The notes beneath the pieces were generated by a model. That model ran no database searches and was not told where the DNA came from. It worked only from the letters and a program-made list of their open reading frames with translations. A program made the position numbers and the translations under genes. Positions 30,841-38,449 of a stretch of 61,575 nt of DNA are shown one piece after another (the stretch's first letter is position 1; each line of letters opens with the position of its first letter). The DNA comes from a virus. The DNA lies in IMG/VR virus record IMGVR_UViG_3300027743_000031, positions 1 through 61,575 of that record. One strand, given 5' to 3'.

Positions 30841-31557
30841 TCAGCGAGGGCTACGGCGGGCCGGGAGGCGGCGGCGCGGCGCGGTCATGCGGGTGTAGTA
30901 CATCCGGGTGTCGTCGAAGCCGCTGAACAAGCCGGGGTAGCGACGGGCCACCTCGGCAAACCACTTCTGCCGCTCGGCGTACTGCTGCACGAAGTGCGAA
31001 TTGGCACCGCCCATGCGATAGGTGCCCTGGATGTAGTTGATCCGCGAGCAGGTGCCGTAGCGCATGAACGCCTGCGCTGCGATGTCCACGTCCTCGCACA
31101 GGCCGAGCGTCGGGTCGAACCTGAGCTCGGTCCCACATGCCAGCGCGTAGAAGCCGCCGCCGATCTGCCCCCATGCGGAGATCGTGCGCGACAGGTACAG
31201 CGCGTTGCTCGCAGAGGCGATCGTCACCAACCCACAGCGGCGCTCGGCACCGACGCGGATGAACTCGTCCGCGGCCTGCCCGATGGTGATCGCTTGACGC
31301 GTGCCGTTCGGCAGAAGCTCGACCATGCCGGTCAGGTCGTCGTCGGAGAACACCGACCACTCCTGGGCGGTGTCGAGAATCGCGTTGGCCTTGTCCGCCT
31401 TGCCGGGTGGTCCGGTGATGACGCGCTCGGCCCCGGCGCGCAGGTAGTCCATGCGCTGTGACTCGGGGACCAGCCACACCAAGTCGGCGTCACCCGCGAG
31501 CGCGCTCATGCTCGGCACGTTGTCAGCGCGCGAGAGCGACACGACGTAGACGTTCAT
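30841..31557 (-). CDS. TET-associated glycosyltransferase (second of a pair)
   Basis: 238 residues; ATG 31557 overlaps the upstream stop (ATGA). It has a GT-A-like metal-binding triad VFSDDDLTG near residue 70 and a later LCEDVDIAAQAFMRYGT motif with SRINYIQGTYRMGG, which parallels the pattern in the neighbour at 31554. These are features of the TET-associated glycosyltransferase family described from phages that hypermodify cytosine. The protein is predicted to add a sugar to 5-hydroxymethylcytosine, or to a sugar placed by the first enzyme, in DNA. The C-terminus is Arg-rich. Substrate and donor sugar are unknown. Confidence 0.72.
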   Translation of the reverse strand: MNVYVVSLSRADNVPSMSALAGDADLVWLVPESQRMDYLRAGAERVITGPPGKADKANAILDTAQEWSVFSDDDLTGMVELLPNGTRQAITIGQAADEFIRVGAERRCGLVTIASASNALYLSRTISAWGQIGGGFYALACGTELRFDPTLGLCEDVDIAAQAFMRYGTCSRINYIQGTYRMGGANSHFVQQYAERQKWFAEVARRYPGLFSGFDDTRMYYTRMTAPRRRLPARRSPR

Positions 31558-32351
31558 CGGACGCGGCGGTCCTTCAAGCGGACCTCTGGGTACGGCGACT
31601 TCTTGCTGAGGTTCATCGAGCACAGGCTCGGGAACTTGTCAGCCAGCCACTGCGCTGAGCGCAGAATGCGCTCGGGCGTGCGCGACAACTGCAAGCCTCC
31701 CGGCTCCTTGTAGTACGAGGTCTGGATGCTGATGAACTCCAGCCGCGTGACCACGCCGTCTGCGAGGTAGTGGCGGATGCTCCGCTCGTAGTCCTCCTTG
31801 TCATCGAGCACGACCATCTCGTGAGCGCGGCCGGTCACGCGCATCCCGAACAGGCAGGCGATGATGTAGCGCAGGTCCACGGTGGCGCGCGGGCGCATGA
31901 AGTACGGGTTGAGCACCGGATACACGCCCCACAGCGTCGAGCCGGTCGCGTGCATGTCCCGGAAACCCATCGCGAACAACTCCGCAACATCCTCCACGTC
32001 CTTGACGTGCTTGCTGTCCACCCACTCCACGATGCGGCTGATGTCGTCGTCGATGAAGGCGAGCTCCGTGTTCTTGGGCTGCTGGGCGATGACGTAGTTG
32101 CGGCTCGCACCGACGTTCACCGGCTGTTCACCGAGCAGGTCGAGGCTCTTGTCGGACGGGTCGTGCGGGGCGATGGCGATGCGCGCGCCGAAGGGCCGGA
32201 CGAAGTGCGAGTACTGCTCCGCTTCCATCTCGTTCGGCACCCACACGGTCACGCGCTCCATGTCCACGCCGCCACGGTGGAGCACGGGCAGCGTCTTGCG
32301 GGCGATCGTCTCGCCCCGGCCCGCCGAGCAGATGGCGATGACGTAGCTCAC
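31554..32351 (-). CDS. TET-associated glycosyltransferase (first of a pair)
   Basis: 265 residues; GTG 32351 overlaps the dioxygenase stop (GTGA). Strand-rich Rossmann-like start (VIAICSAGRGETIARKTLPV, VTVWVPNEMEAEQYS), an FIDDDISRIVEW metal-binding motif near residue 99, and a second-half KEDYERSIRHYLADGVVTRL motif followed by YYKEPGGLQ. These agree with the TET-associated glycosyltransferase family. Adjacent coupling to the dioxygenase makes DNA hydroxymethylcytosine glycosylation the best hypothesis. The two paralogues may act in sequence. Confidence 0.75.
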   Translation of the reverse strand: MSYVIAICSAGRGETIARKTLPVLHRGGVDMERVTVWVPNEMEAEQYSHFVRPFGARIAIAPHDPSDKSLDLLGEQPVNVGASRNYVIAQQPKNTELAFIDDDISRIVEWVDSKHVKDVEDVAELFAMGFRDMHATGSTLWGVYPVLNPYFMRPRATVDLRYIIACLFGMRVTGRAHEMVVLDDKEDYERSIRHYLADGVVTRLEFISIQTSYYKEPGGLQLSRTPERILRSAQWLADKFPSLCSMNLSKKSPYPEVRLKDRRVR

Positions 32352-33358
32352 TTCTTGCGCCGCTTCTTGATGCCCGCCTTGTAGCCGGGAGCCGCGCGCA
32401 AGTCCTCCAGTTCGGTCGCTCTGATCTGTGCGCGACGCAGTTCGTCGGCCGGGTCCGCGGCGCAGTGACTCATCATCGTCTTGGCGTAGGTGACGCAGGT
32501 GTACCGCCAGCCGTTGCTCTTCGTCATCCGCATCGGCGTCACGCCATGCACGACGGACTGCCCGTCGAAGATGGTGATGCTTCCGTGCGCCACCGGCAGG
32601 TACACGTCGTAGTCGGCCAGGTGCAGCAGCCCGCCAGCGACACCGTCGCGGCAGCCGAGCATTGCCGACCACGACCCAATGATGTTGCCGTTGTCCTTGT
32701 GATACGGGAGCGCCGCAGTTTGGTTGATGATCCCGCTGGTCCACGGTGTTCCGGCGATCAGCCACGGCCCGGCGATCTTCTCCCGAACGGCGCGGCCGGT
32801 GCGGTCGTGAACGTCCTTGGCCTGGATGCGGAAGACGTGCTCGGCCACCCGGCAGAACTCGGCCAGCACGTCCATCGCCCTCGGGTACTCGACGTTGAAC
32901 TGGCTGCGGCAGCAGCCCATCCGCCTCCGCAGGGGGGAGGGTGGTTGGTACCCAAAGGTGCGGTGAGTGACAGCCACCCCGCTCAGCCGGGTCGTGCTGT
33001 TGGCGTTGCCGAACACGTCGTCATCGAACTTCACGTTGCGAAGCGACGCGGCGAGGTCGGTGGCGATTGACTCTGCACAGACGGCGTAGACGACAGCGAC
33101 TTCGCCCGTCAGTTCGTCCACGATCGCGACATCGCGGTCGAGGATTACGGAGTCGTGGTTGGGAGCAGGTGCATTGGCACGTGCTTGCTTCTGACCGCAC
33201 TCTGGACACACGTCGGTCGGCCGATACGGGATCATCGCCCCACAGGACTGGATGCGCCGGTTCCACTGATCGACCTTGCCCTCTGCGAAGGCGCACGGGA
33301 CGAGCGGCGCGCGGCGCGGCAGCACCATGCGTTCGATCGTGGTGTCAGAGCGTTGCAT
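32348..33358 (-). CDS. TET/JBP-family 2-oxoglutarate/Fe(II) DNA dioxygenase
   Basis: 336 residues; ATG 33358 overlaps the ParB-like gene by 14 bases. The C-terminal domain has the family's iron triad: H220 and D222 (LPYHKDNGNIIGSWSAML) and distal H271 (FDGQSVVHGVTPM), with 2-oxoglutarate-binding arginine R285 (NGWRYTCVTYA) and the GVAGGLLHL turn between them. Phage TET enzymes oxidise 5-methylcytosine in DNA to 5-hydroxymethylcytosine. The first 60 residues carry CGAMIP and CPECGQK, a probable zinc ribbon that may guide DNA binding. All catalytic residues are present, so it should be active. Confidence 0.83.
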   Translation of the reverse strand: MQRSDTTIERMVLPRRAPLVPCAFAEGKVDQWNRRIQSCGAMIPYRPTDVCPECGQKQARANAPAPNHDSVILDRDVAIVDELTGEVAVVYAVCAESIATDLAASLRNVKFDDDVFGNANSTTRLSGVAVTHRTFGYQPPSPLRRRMGCCRSQFNVEYPRAMDVLAEFCRVAEHVFRIQAKDVHDRTGRAVREKIAGPWLIAGTPWTSGIINQTAALPYHKDNGNIIGSWSAMLGCRDGVAGGLLHLADYDVYLPVAHGSITIFDGQSVVHGVTPMRMTKSNGWRYTCVTYAKTMMSHCAADPADELRRAQIRATELEDLRAAPGYKAGIKKRRKK

Positions 33359-34049
33359 CGTCGGGCACCGCGGGGAACCCGAGCACGTCAGCGTCCTCGC
33401 TCTCTTCCAGGCGCGACGCCTTGAACGCACCGTCCACCAAGAACTTGACGACATCGGCGTTGCTCTCCAAGAACATCGCCTGGCGCAGCGCGGCCAGCTT
33501 GTTGGCGACTTCCTCGTAGGTCTCCGCCTCGTACGGCAGGATGATCGAGCGGATGTCCAACTGGTTGTACTGGTCGAGCCGGTCGTCGGGTGTCACGCCC
33601 TGGCGCACGCCACCAACGATGTCGCTGGCTTCGTGGCCTTGCAGCAGAAGCTCGTAGGCGGTGCGGTCGTAGCCGGTGCCCTCCAAGCCCTCGCTCTCGA
33701 TCAACTGCTCCAGCAGCTTGAACAGCGCCTCGTCGTCGTAGAAGGCGAGATCGCTGGCGCGGTTGTCGGCCAGCGCGATGCGGACCGCCTCGACATCGGA
33801 CGTGTCCACGTCCAGTTCCAGCACCGGCACTTCGGTCGCGCCGAGTTCACCCAGCGCTTGATGGCGGTGGTTCCCGGCGATGATGAACTTCGTGCTCTGC
33901 TGGACGATGATCGACCCGTAGAACCCGTTGACTCGGATGCTCTCCTTCAACGCGGTCAGGTCGCCCGAGCGTGGGTTGTCGGGCCACGGCTTCACGCTGT
34001 CCCACGGCACCAACAGCGGGACGCTGGACTCATGGAAGCGAACGGTCAC
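33345..34049 (-). CDS. ParB-like nuclease/DNA-binding domain protein of the TET cassette
   Basis: 234 residues; GTG 34049 follows GCAGGAGTGTC and overlaps the previous stop. Residues 10-110 are a ParB-N fold: VPWDSVKPWPDNPRSGDL, KESIRVNGFYGSIIVQ, the GNHRHQALGELG signature and VRIALADNRASD. The C-terminal half is helical and acidic. ParB-like proteins are recurrent neighbours of base-modification genes in phages, possibly recruiting enzymes to DNA or acting as nucleases; the exact job here is inference. Confidence 0.75.
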   Translation of the reverse strand: MTVRFHESSVPLLVPWDSVKPWPDNPRSGDLTALKESIRVNGFYGSIIVQQSTKFIIAGNHRHQALGELGATEVPVLELDVDTSDVEAVRIALADNRASDLAFYDDEALFKLLEQLIESEGLEGTGYDRTAYELLLQGHEASDIVGGVRQGVTPDDRLDQYNQLDIRSIILPYEAETYEEVANKLAALRQAMFLESNADVVKFLVDGAFKASRLEESEDADVLGFPAVPDDATL

Positions 34050-34288
34050 GACACTCCTGCCTCTTCGGCGTGGCGCATCCGCGCCAGCATCTTGTGGACC
34101 TGGTTCTCGGTGATCGGCGCGCCACCCACCGTCTCAGCCGCTTCGGTGAGGCGCTGAGCAATCTCACGTTGGCTCATGCCGCCCATCCACAACGTCCACA
34201 CCGCGTCCTTGCGCTCTTCGTCAGCGCGCTCACCGATCGTGATCGCGCGCTGGGCTTTCACCAGCTTGCTGATGACCTGCCTGCTCAT
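34046..34288 (-). CDS. Helix-turn-helix protein (80 aa)
   Basis: ATG 34288 overlaps the upstream stop (ATGA). Residues 33-72 (VWTLWMGGMSQREIAQRLTE, ENQVHKMLARM) form a helix-turn-helix. N-terminus MSRQVISKLVKAQRAITIGE is helical. Probably a regulator or DNA targeting factor for the cassette. Confidence 0.65.
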   Translation of the reverse strand: MSRQVISKLVKAQRAITIGERADEERKDAVWTLWMGGMSQREIAQRLTEAAETVGGAPITENQVHKMLARMRHAEEAGVS

Positions 34289-34773
34289 CTGCTCCAGCCT
34301 TTCTCGTTGAGGTTGGCGAGTGCGACCTGTCCGGCGCGCGTGATGCCCCACACGATGGAGTCATCGACGCTGCCGGGGTTGCGCATCTTCGCCCCGGTGT
34401 CGTAGAGGTAGCCAGCCGCGCGCAGGTCACTGCAACGGCGACGGCACCCGTCGAACTGTGATTGCGGCGCTTCCGTCCCAAGGACGAGCACCGTGGCCAA
34501 CTGGTCGGTCAGGTGCTGCGCGCCGAACGCCGAGAGCAGCCTGGCCTGTCGGCTGTTGCGGCTGAACCGCCCCACGTCGCTCTCGGTCTTGGCCGCTTGG
34601 TGTGACGTGATCGGGTCGGTCGGGCGGGCCGGTGCGCTCGCCGCGGTGACACCAGGCTTGTGCATGGCGACTTCGATCGACACGGCGCTCCACCCGTAGC
34701 GGGCGACGAGGTCGGCAACGATCTCTGTCAGCGGGTCGGAGGGTTGGTCGAAGAGGGACGCGACGTTGCTCAT
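34285..34773 (-). CDS. Winged-helix-like DNA-binding protein (162 aa)
   Basis: ATG 34773 overlaps the upstream stop (ATGA). Residues about 60-155 (SRQARLLSAFGAQHLTDQLA, DGCRRRCSDLRAAGYLYDTG, WGITRAGQVALANL) have a winged-helix layout used by phage and bacterial restriction-modification and replication regulators. The N-terminal 55 residues are separate. No catalytic site seen. Confidence 0.6.
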   Translation of the reverse strand: MSNVASLFDQPSDPLTEIVADLVARYGWSAVSIEVAMHKPGVTAASAPARPTDPITSHQAAKTESDVGRFSRNSRQARLLSAFGAQHLTDQLATVLVLGTEAPQSQFDGCRRRCSDLRAAGYLYDTGAKMRNPGSVDDSIVWGITRAGQVALANLNEKGWSR

Positions 34774-35078
34774 GTGCTGTGGCGAATGATCAGCCCGCAT
34801 TCCTCTGCTCCAGCGCGATCGACATCATGTGCGTGGGTGTGGTGGGCGAGACAGAGTGTCACGCAGTTCCATTCCTCGTCAATCTTGGACCCGAGCACGC
34901 GGTGATGCACCGCCAGCGGGCCATGACAGGCGACTTCGGGATGGTATCCAACACGGGCAGCTTGGCAACGGTGTTCGTCACGACTGATGATGAAGGCTCT
35001 GAACTCCGGGTCCATCCGACCGCGGCGAGGGGGCTTCTTCTTCATCGGCGTTCGGCGTAGCGGTGCTCCGCTCTTCAT
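34770..35078 (-). CDS. HNH endonuclease
   Basis: 102 residues; ATG 35078 (MKSGAPLRRTPMKKK) follows GGAGAGG; a longer upstream frame is possible but has no ribosome site. The HNH core is visible: FIISRDEHRCQAARVG, LAVHHRVLGSKIDEEWNCVT, LCLAHHTHAHD, with His-His, Asn and the second His cluster. It is first in the leftward cassette. HNH proteins next to packaging genes often aid termination; here linkage to base modification suggests a defence or mobility role. Confidence 0.72.
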   Translation of the reverse strand: MKSGAPLRRTPMKKKPPRRGRMDPEFRAFIISRDEHRCQAARVGYHPEVACHGPLAVHHRVLGSKIDEEWNCVTLCLAHHTHAHDVDRAGAEECGLIIRHST

Positions 35079-35220
35079 CGGTAGGGCCTCTCCATCAGCC
35101 AAGGCTATCACACTTCCGCCGCACGGCGGGTAGCCGGTCGGCGGTGATGTAAACTTCTGGAAAGTGATGGCCGGGCGATGTTGGAGCATCCCCGGCCTCG
35201 ATCAACAGGAGGTGCTTCCC
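35079..35220. promoter_or_regulatory. Divergent promoter region and 5' leader hairpin of the replication operon
   Basis: TAAACT (35150-35155) is a plausible rightward -10 box; no good -35 was seen. If used, transcription would begin near 35162, just before an 11-bp hairpin: GGCCGGG (35169-35175), bulged C, GATG (35177-35180), loop TTGGAG, CATC (35187-35190) and CCCGGCC (35191-35197). AGGAGG (35208-35213) follows. Leftward, TAGCCT-type sequence near 35100 could serve the HNH/TET cassette. Confidence 0.45.
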
Positions 35221-35256
35221 GTGATGGTTTCATTGTACGCGATCCCGCTGCCGTGA
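35221..35256 (+). CDS. Leader peptide MMVSLYAIPLP (11 aa), coupled to the initiator
   Basis: A GTG at 35221 and in-frame ATG at 35224 follow AGGAGG at about 8-11 base spacing; the ORF ends with TGA at 35254-35256. The stop overlaps the GTG of the next gene (35253) as GTGA. A well-placed ribosome site serving a tiny ORF directly coupled to a gene whose own start lacks such a site is the mark of a leader cistron that controls initiator dosage. It could instead be an incidental start. Confidence 0.45.
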   Translation: MMVSLYAIPLP

Positions 35257-36008
35257 CAGAGAAGTTCAAGCGCGAGCCGACAACGGTCGGCTACTCGGCG
35301 GTGCCACATGGACTGTGGACGGCGGACGTGAGCCACGGCGCACGCAACCTACTTGGGTGGCTGCACAGCCACACCGACACGTACCTGGAATCGCTCAGCG
35401 TCAACAGGTGCGAGGAAGTGTTCAACAGCGGCAGCGTCCGCGTGTGGATGAAGGAGTTGGAGACGGCGGGCTTCATCAAGAAGACGAAGCGCGGCCAGCG
35501 GTACGTCATCGAATTGATAGCCGAGCCGTGGGACACGCTGAGACGACGGCGGCACCCCGCGGATACCGCCCCGCGGTTTCCGCGGGATAACCCCGCGGAA
35601 ACCGCCCCCATAGAAGATCAGATAGGAAATCAGTTAGCGATAGAGCAGAGCTCTATCGCGCGGGCCGTGCCGAAACCGCTTTCCGATCACCGTCTGCTCT
35701 ACAACGCCGTCTTGGAAGCCTGTGGGATGGACCACGACGAGATGACGAAGGAAGCCCGGCGCATTGCTGGGATGCGTGTGCGTGAACTGCTCGCGACGGG
35801 GGCGACGCCGGACATGGTGCCCGAGCGGGCGGAGAACTACCACGCCCACTTTGAGAACGCGGCGATGACACCCGCTGCGCTCATCAAGCACTGGGCGATG
35901 TGTGCCAACCCGCCGCGGCGCAGGACGCGACAGACGGGAGGGATGGGATACCTGCAAGACCGAATGGCGCAACTCCGCGCCGATGAAGCGAAGGAGAAGG
36001 ACCCATGA
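35253..36008 (+). CDS. Replication initiator-like protein (winged helix, origin inside the gene)
   Basis: 251 residues; GTG 35253 overlaps the leader ORF stop. Residues 12-92 (VGYSAVPHGLWTADVSHGAR, VRVWMKELETAGFIKKTKR) form a winged helix; residues 100-137 are a low-complexity linker coinciding with iterons in the DNA; residues 145-235 (LYNAVLEACGMDHDEM) are a second helical domain. This N-DNA-binding/linker/C-domain plan, with the origin embedded in the linker, is that of lambda O. It would bind the iterons and load host replication proteins. The linker uses rare ATA and TTA codons, unlike its surroundings. Confidence 0.68.
   Translation: MTEKFKREPTTVGYSAVPHGLWTADVSHGARNLLGWLHSHTDTYLESLSVNRCEEVFNSGSVRVWMKELETAGFIKKTKRGQRYVIELIAEPWDTLRRRRHPADTAPRFPRDNPAETAPIEDQIGNQLAIEQSSIARAVPKPLSDHRLLYNAVLEACGMDHDEMTKEARRIAGMRVRELLATGATPDMVPERAENYHAHFENAAMTPAALIKHWAMCANPPRRRTRQTGGMGYLQDRMAQLRADEAKEKDP
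35555..35660 (+). other. Candidate replication origin (iterons + AT-rich unwinding element) inside the initiator gene
   Basis: Four CCGCGG cores (35557-35562, 35571-35576, 35580-35585, 35593-35598) carry an A/T-rich flank (CCCGCGGAT, CCCGCGGTT, CCCGCGGAA twice, one inverted). The last two form a perfect 12-bp inverted repeat GGTTTCCGCGGG/CCCGCGGAAACC (35575-35603). An AT-rich stretch (35610-35645) follows, then a perfect 10-bp inverted repeat GCGATAGAGC/GCTCTATCGC (35637-35659). Iterons beside an AT-rich element are the layout of lambda-type origins. Confidence 0.62.
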
Positions 36009-36610
36009 ACGAGGAAGGGGCCATCAGGCTCGCCGGGTTGATCGCCGGTTGCACTCCGGGGTGGAACGCCGCCTCGCTGGAAGTGCTGGTTGACGAGTTC
36101 AGGTCGTGGCACGACGATGCGGCCGCAGTCACAGCGGTCAACAACATCTGTCATTCGTGGACGGGGCAGAACCGGCCCGCCCTTGGCGTGATCGTCAACG
36201 AGTACCGCCGCCAGACGCAGAAGAACCGGGACATGGAGGCAAGCATCGAACACGGCTCGGTGATGCCCGCCGACGAGGGGCGGTGGACCGCGAACCAAGC
36301 GCACCGCCGACAGTACGGACGGGACATCGGCACACCAGCCGGTGCTGATCCCGACCGGGCGGCGCAGGCGATCATGCGGCGCGGCCGGTTCGTCAACGGT
36401 CGCTACTGCGTCAACTTCCAGGACGTGATGAGCGACTTCGGTGGCGACGGCACGCTGGCCGAGAACTCGATCAAGGCGCTGGGGCGTCGGATCGTGCGCG
36501 AGTGGAACGGTGTCATCAACTTCACGCCCGACGCCCCCGAAGAACCTGCCGATGTTTCACATGAAACATCGGACGACCCACACCCAATCAACCCAACGGA
36601 GGGATTCTGA
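36005..36610 (+). CDS. Putative replication-associated protein (201 aa)
   Basis: ATG 36005 overlaps the initiator stop (ATGA). Starts MNEEGAIRLAGLIAGCTPGW. Residues 1-75 (LEVLVDEFRSWHDDAAAVTA, PALGVIVNEYRRQTQ) form a helical domain like that of small phage helicase-loader N-termini; residues 115-180 (AAQAIMRRGRFVNGRYCVNF, AENSIKALGRRIVREWNG) are a second helical domain. By position next to the initiator, a loader or accessory role (lambda P analogue) is likely but unproven. Confidence 0.5.
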   Translation: MNEEGAIRLAGLIAGCTPGWNAASLEVLVDEFRSWHDDAAAVTAVNNICHSWTGQNRPALGVIVNEYRRQTQKNRDMEASIEHGSVMPADEGRWTANQAHRRQYGRDIGTPAGADPDRAAQAIMRRGRFVNGRYCVNFQDVMSDFGGDGTLAENSIKALGRRIVREWNGVINFTPDAPEEPADVSHETSDDPHPINPTEGF

Positions 36611-36741
36611 TGCTGCTCACACGTGAGGACTGGGAGCGACTCGGCCGCATGGTCGCTCGCCTGGAAGGGGAGTACCCCGAGGACGCAGCGCTGCTGCTGA
36701 AGATCATCAACCAAGCCGCCCCCGAGGGTGCGGACAACTGA
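36610..36741 (+). CDS. Small hypothetical protein (43 aa)
   Basis: ATG 36610 overlaps the previous stop (TGATG). Starts MLLTREDWERLGRMVARLEG; two helices with an acidic tail (APEGADN). It is coupled to both replication-region neighbours. No family recognised. Confidence 0.52.
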   Translation: MLLTREDWERLGRMVARLEGEYPEDAALLLKIINQAAPEGADN

Positions 36742-36751
36742 AGGGAACCAC

Positions 36752-37003
36752 ATGACATTCAGGATCGAGAAGATCGTCGCCTTCACGTCGATTGACGAGG
36801 ACGACGAGGAGGGGGTGTGCGCGTTCCTCGCGCCGAACGGCACATGGATGCCGCTGATCGGCGCGGACGAGGAGCGCATCACCAGCCTTCGCATCAAGGC
36901 CCAGGAGGTCGCGACCATGACCCAGCGGCCGGTGCAACTGCGCCGGTTCACCGAGTCGGAAGTGATCGAAACCATCGAGCCGGAAGCGTGGGACCAGTCG
37001 TGA
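36752..37003 (+). CDS. Hypothetical protein (83 aa)
   Basis: ATG 36752 follows AAGGGAACCAC. Starts MTFRIEKIVAFTSIDEDDEE; beta-rich start with ADEERITSLRIKAQEVA and a terminal strand. No family recognised. Confidence 0.6.
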   Translation: MTFRIEKIVAFTSIDEDDEEGVCAFLAPNGTWMPLIGADEERITSLRIKAQEVATMTQRPVQLRRFTESEVIETIEPEAWDQS

Positions 37004-37461
37004 AGTACCACATCGACAGCCTCGTCCCGCACCTCCACAACGTGATCGAGGAGTACGACGGCAAGATCCCGTGGAAGGCGATCGGCGTGTTCCCTGACGA
37101 GAACTCAGCCGGTCCGCCCGAGGCGTGGTGGAACAGCTTCGTCTACACCGTGGGGCTGACGCCGGACCTCGACCTGTGGATGCCCTGCACGTCGATCGAG
37201 GGGCGGTACATGGGGCCGCAGTTGACGTGCGAGATTCTGAACATCCTCGGCGCGGCGTTCCGTCAGGCTGCCATCGGGCCGCACGACGACATCATCGTGC
37301 CGCTCGGCGTACCGGACGGTGCCGACGTGGACTGCGTGGTGTGGGTGGGGCCGCACGGGGAGCCGTCGCGCTACCGGCAGGCGAACTTCTCCGATGCCGA
37401 TTGGGTCGTGCCGATCGCCTGGACGAGTGGATTGGGGTGGCCTGATGAAGACGAGGAGTGA
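37000..37461 (+). CDS. DUF4262-like protein (153 aa)
   Basis: GTG 37000 overlaps the previous stop (GTGA). Contains NSFVYTVGLTPDLDLWMPC, then LTCEILNILGAAFRQA, resembling DUF4262 proteins (Y-T-V-GL motif and L-N-L helix) found in actinobacteria and phages; unknown function. The end (SDADWVVPIAWTSGLGWPDE) is distinct. Confidence 0.55.
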   Translation: MKYHIDSLVPHLHNVIEEYDGKIPWKAIGVFPDENSAGPPEAWWNSFVYTVGLTPDLDLWMPCTSIEGRYMGPQLTCEILNILGAAFRQAAIGPHDDIIVPLGVPDGADVDCVVWVGPHGEPSRYRQANFSDADWVVPIAWTSGLGWPDEDEE

Positions 37462-37867
37462 GCCGTGCTCGGCGTGCCCGTACAAGCGGAGCACGCCGAG
37501 CGGCGTGTGGTCGCATCACGAGTACGAGAAGCTGCGCGGCTACGACGAGCCGACCGCGGACCAGCCGTACGCGACGTTCGCCTGTCACGCCACGCCGGAC
37601 CACAACTGCCACGGCTGGGTGGCGGTCCACATGAACCGCGGTCACGACCGCGAACTGATCGCGCTGCGCTTGTGGCCGACCGACTTCGTTCCCGACAAGG
37701 ACGACCTCCGCTTCTACGAGAGCGGCAACGAGGCGGCTGACTACGGCCAGTTGCCCAAGGACATCGCAGCCGACTCGACCATCGAGCGGCTGCTGCGGAA
37801 GAACCCACGCCTCCGCGAGCGTGACCCGTGGGAGGAAGAGAGGATGCACGATGAGCTCGGATGGTGA
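37445..37867 (+). CDS. DUF6283-like Cys-rich protein (140 aa)
   Basis: ATG 37445. PCSACPYKRSTPSGVW and HHEYEKLRGYD, then FACHATPDHNCHGWV, fit the DUF6283 consensus with its C-x2-C, C-H and C-x-GW motifs. Likely zinc-binding. The role is unknown; the family is frequent in actinobacterial phages. Confidence 0.62.
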   Translation: MKTRSEPCSACPYKRSTPSGVWSHHEYEKLRGYDEPTADQPYATFACHATPDHNCHGWVAVHMNRGHDRELIALRLWPTDFVPDKDDLRFYESGNEAADYGQLPKDIAADSTIERLLRKNPRLRERDPWEEERMHDELGW

Positions 37868-38150
37868 CATCCCACTCGTCATCTGCATGACCGTGGCACT
37901 GATGCCCGAGGCGTCAGTGCCTGCGCGACCGGCGTTCTGCAATGACTGCGGAGAGCCGGTGTGGGTGGCGAACTCGACGCCGCCCGCGATCCCGGTCTGC
38001 GTGTGGTGCGGGGAGAAGTACATGGGGCCGGACTCGGAGATGATCTTCACCGAGGAACAGCGCGCCGACCTGAACGAGCACGGTGTCACGGATGAGGAGA
38101 TCGAACAGATCAAGAGCCGTGCCAAGCGGATGTTCGGCAAGAGGGTATGA
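37851..38150 (+). CDS. Zinc-ribbon hypothetical protein (99 aa)
   Basis: ATG 37851. Starts MSSDGDIPLVICMTVALMPE; residues about 30-55 (FCNDCGEPVWVANS, VCVWCGEKYMG) form a Cys4 zinc ribbon; C-terminal basic helix (EQIKSRAKRMFGKRV). May bind nucleic acid. Confidence 0.62.
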   Translation: MSSDGDIPLVICMTVALMPEASVPARPAFCNDCGEPVWVANSTPPAIPVCVWCGEKYMGPDSEMIFTEEQRADLNEHGVTDEEIEQIKSRAKRMFGKRV

Positions 38151-38449
38151 GCGAGAGGGACATCACCAAGAAGGAGGCGCACGCGGTCGCGCAGTCCCAG
38201 GGGAAGATCCGGGAGATGCTGGCGCGGGCGATGCCGTGCGAAGTGTGCGGTGGCAAGGTGCTCACGCCGGGGCGCACGCGGCACTTCATGTGCGACCCCG
38301 ACAGCCTGGTCGGGCGGGCGTGTACGTGCCCGCCGAATTGTTCACTGACCGCGTGGGGAAATGGTCCGGCAGAGTGCGATAGAAATTGCGTGCCGTGTCG
38401 GATCAATCGCGGCAAGTCGCTCGTTGAGAAACGCGCGAAAGGTGGTTGA
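38147..38449 (+). CDS. Cys-rich hypothetical protein (100 aa)
   Basis: ATG 38147, ATGA overlap. Starts MSERDITKKEAHAVAQSQGK; 10 Cys including PCEVCGG, CTCPPNC and CDRNCVPCR. A multi-zinc or metal cluster protein is likely. It closes this operon segment before the structured intergenic region. Confidence 0.6.
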   Translation: MSERDITKKEAHAVAQSQGKIREMLARAMPCEVCGGKVLTPGRTRHFMCDPDSLVGRACTCPPNCSLTAWGNGPAECDRNCVPCRINRGKSLVEKRAKGG

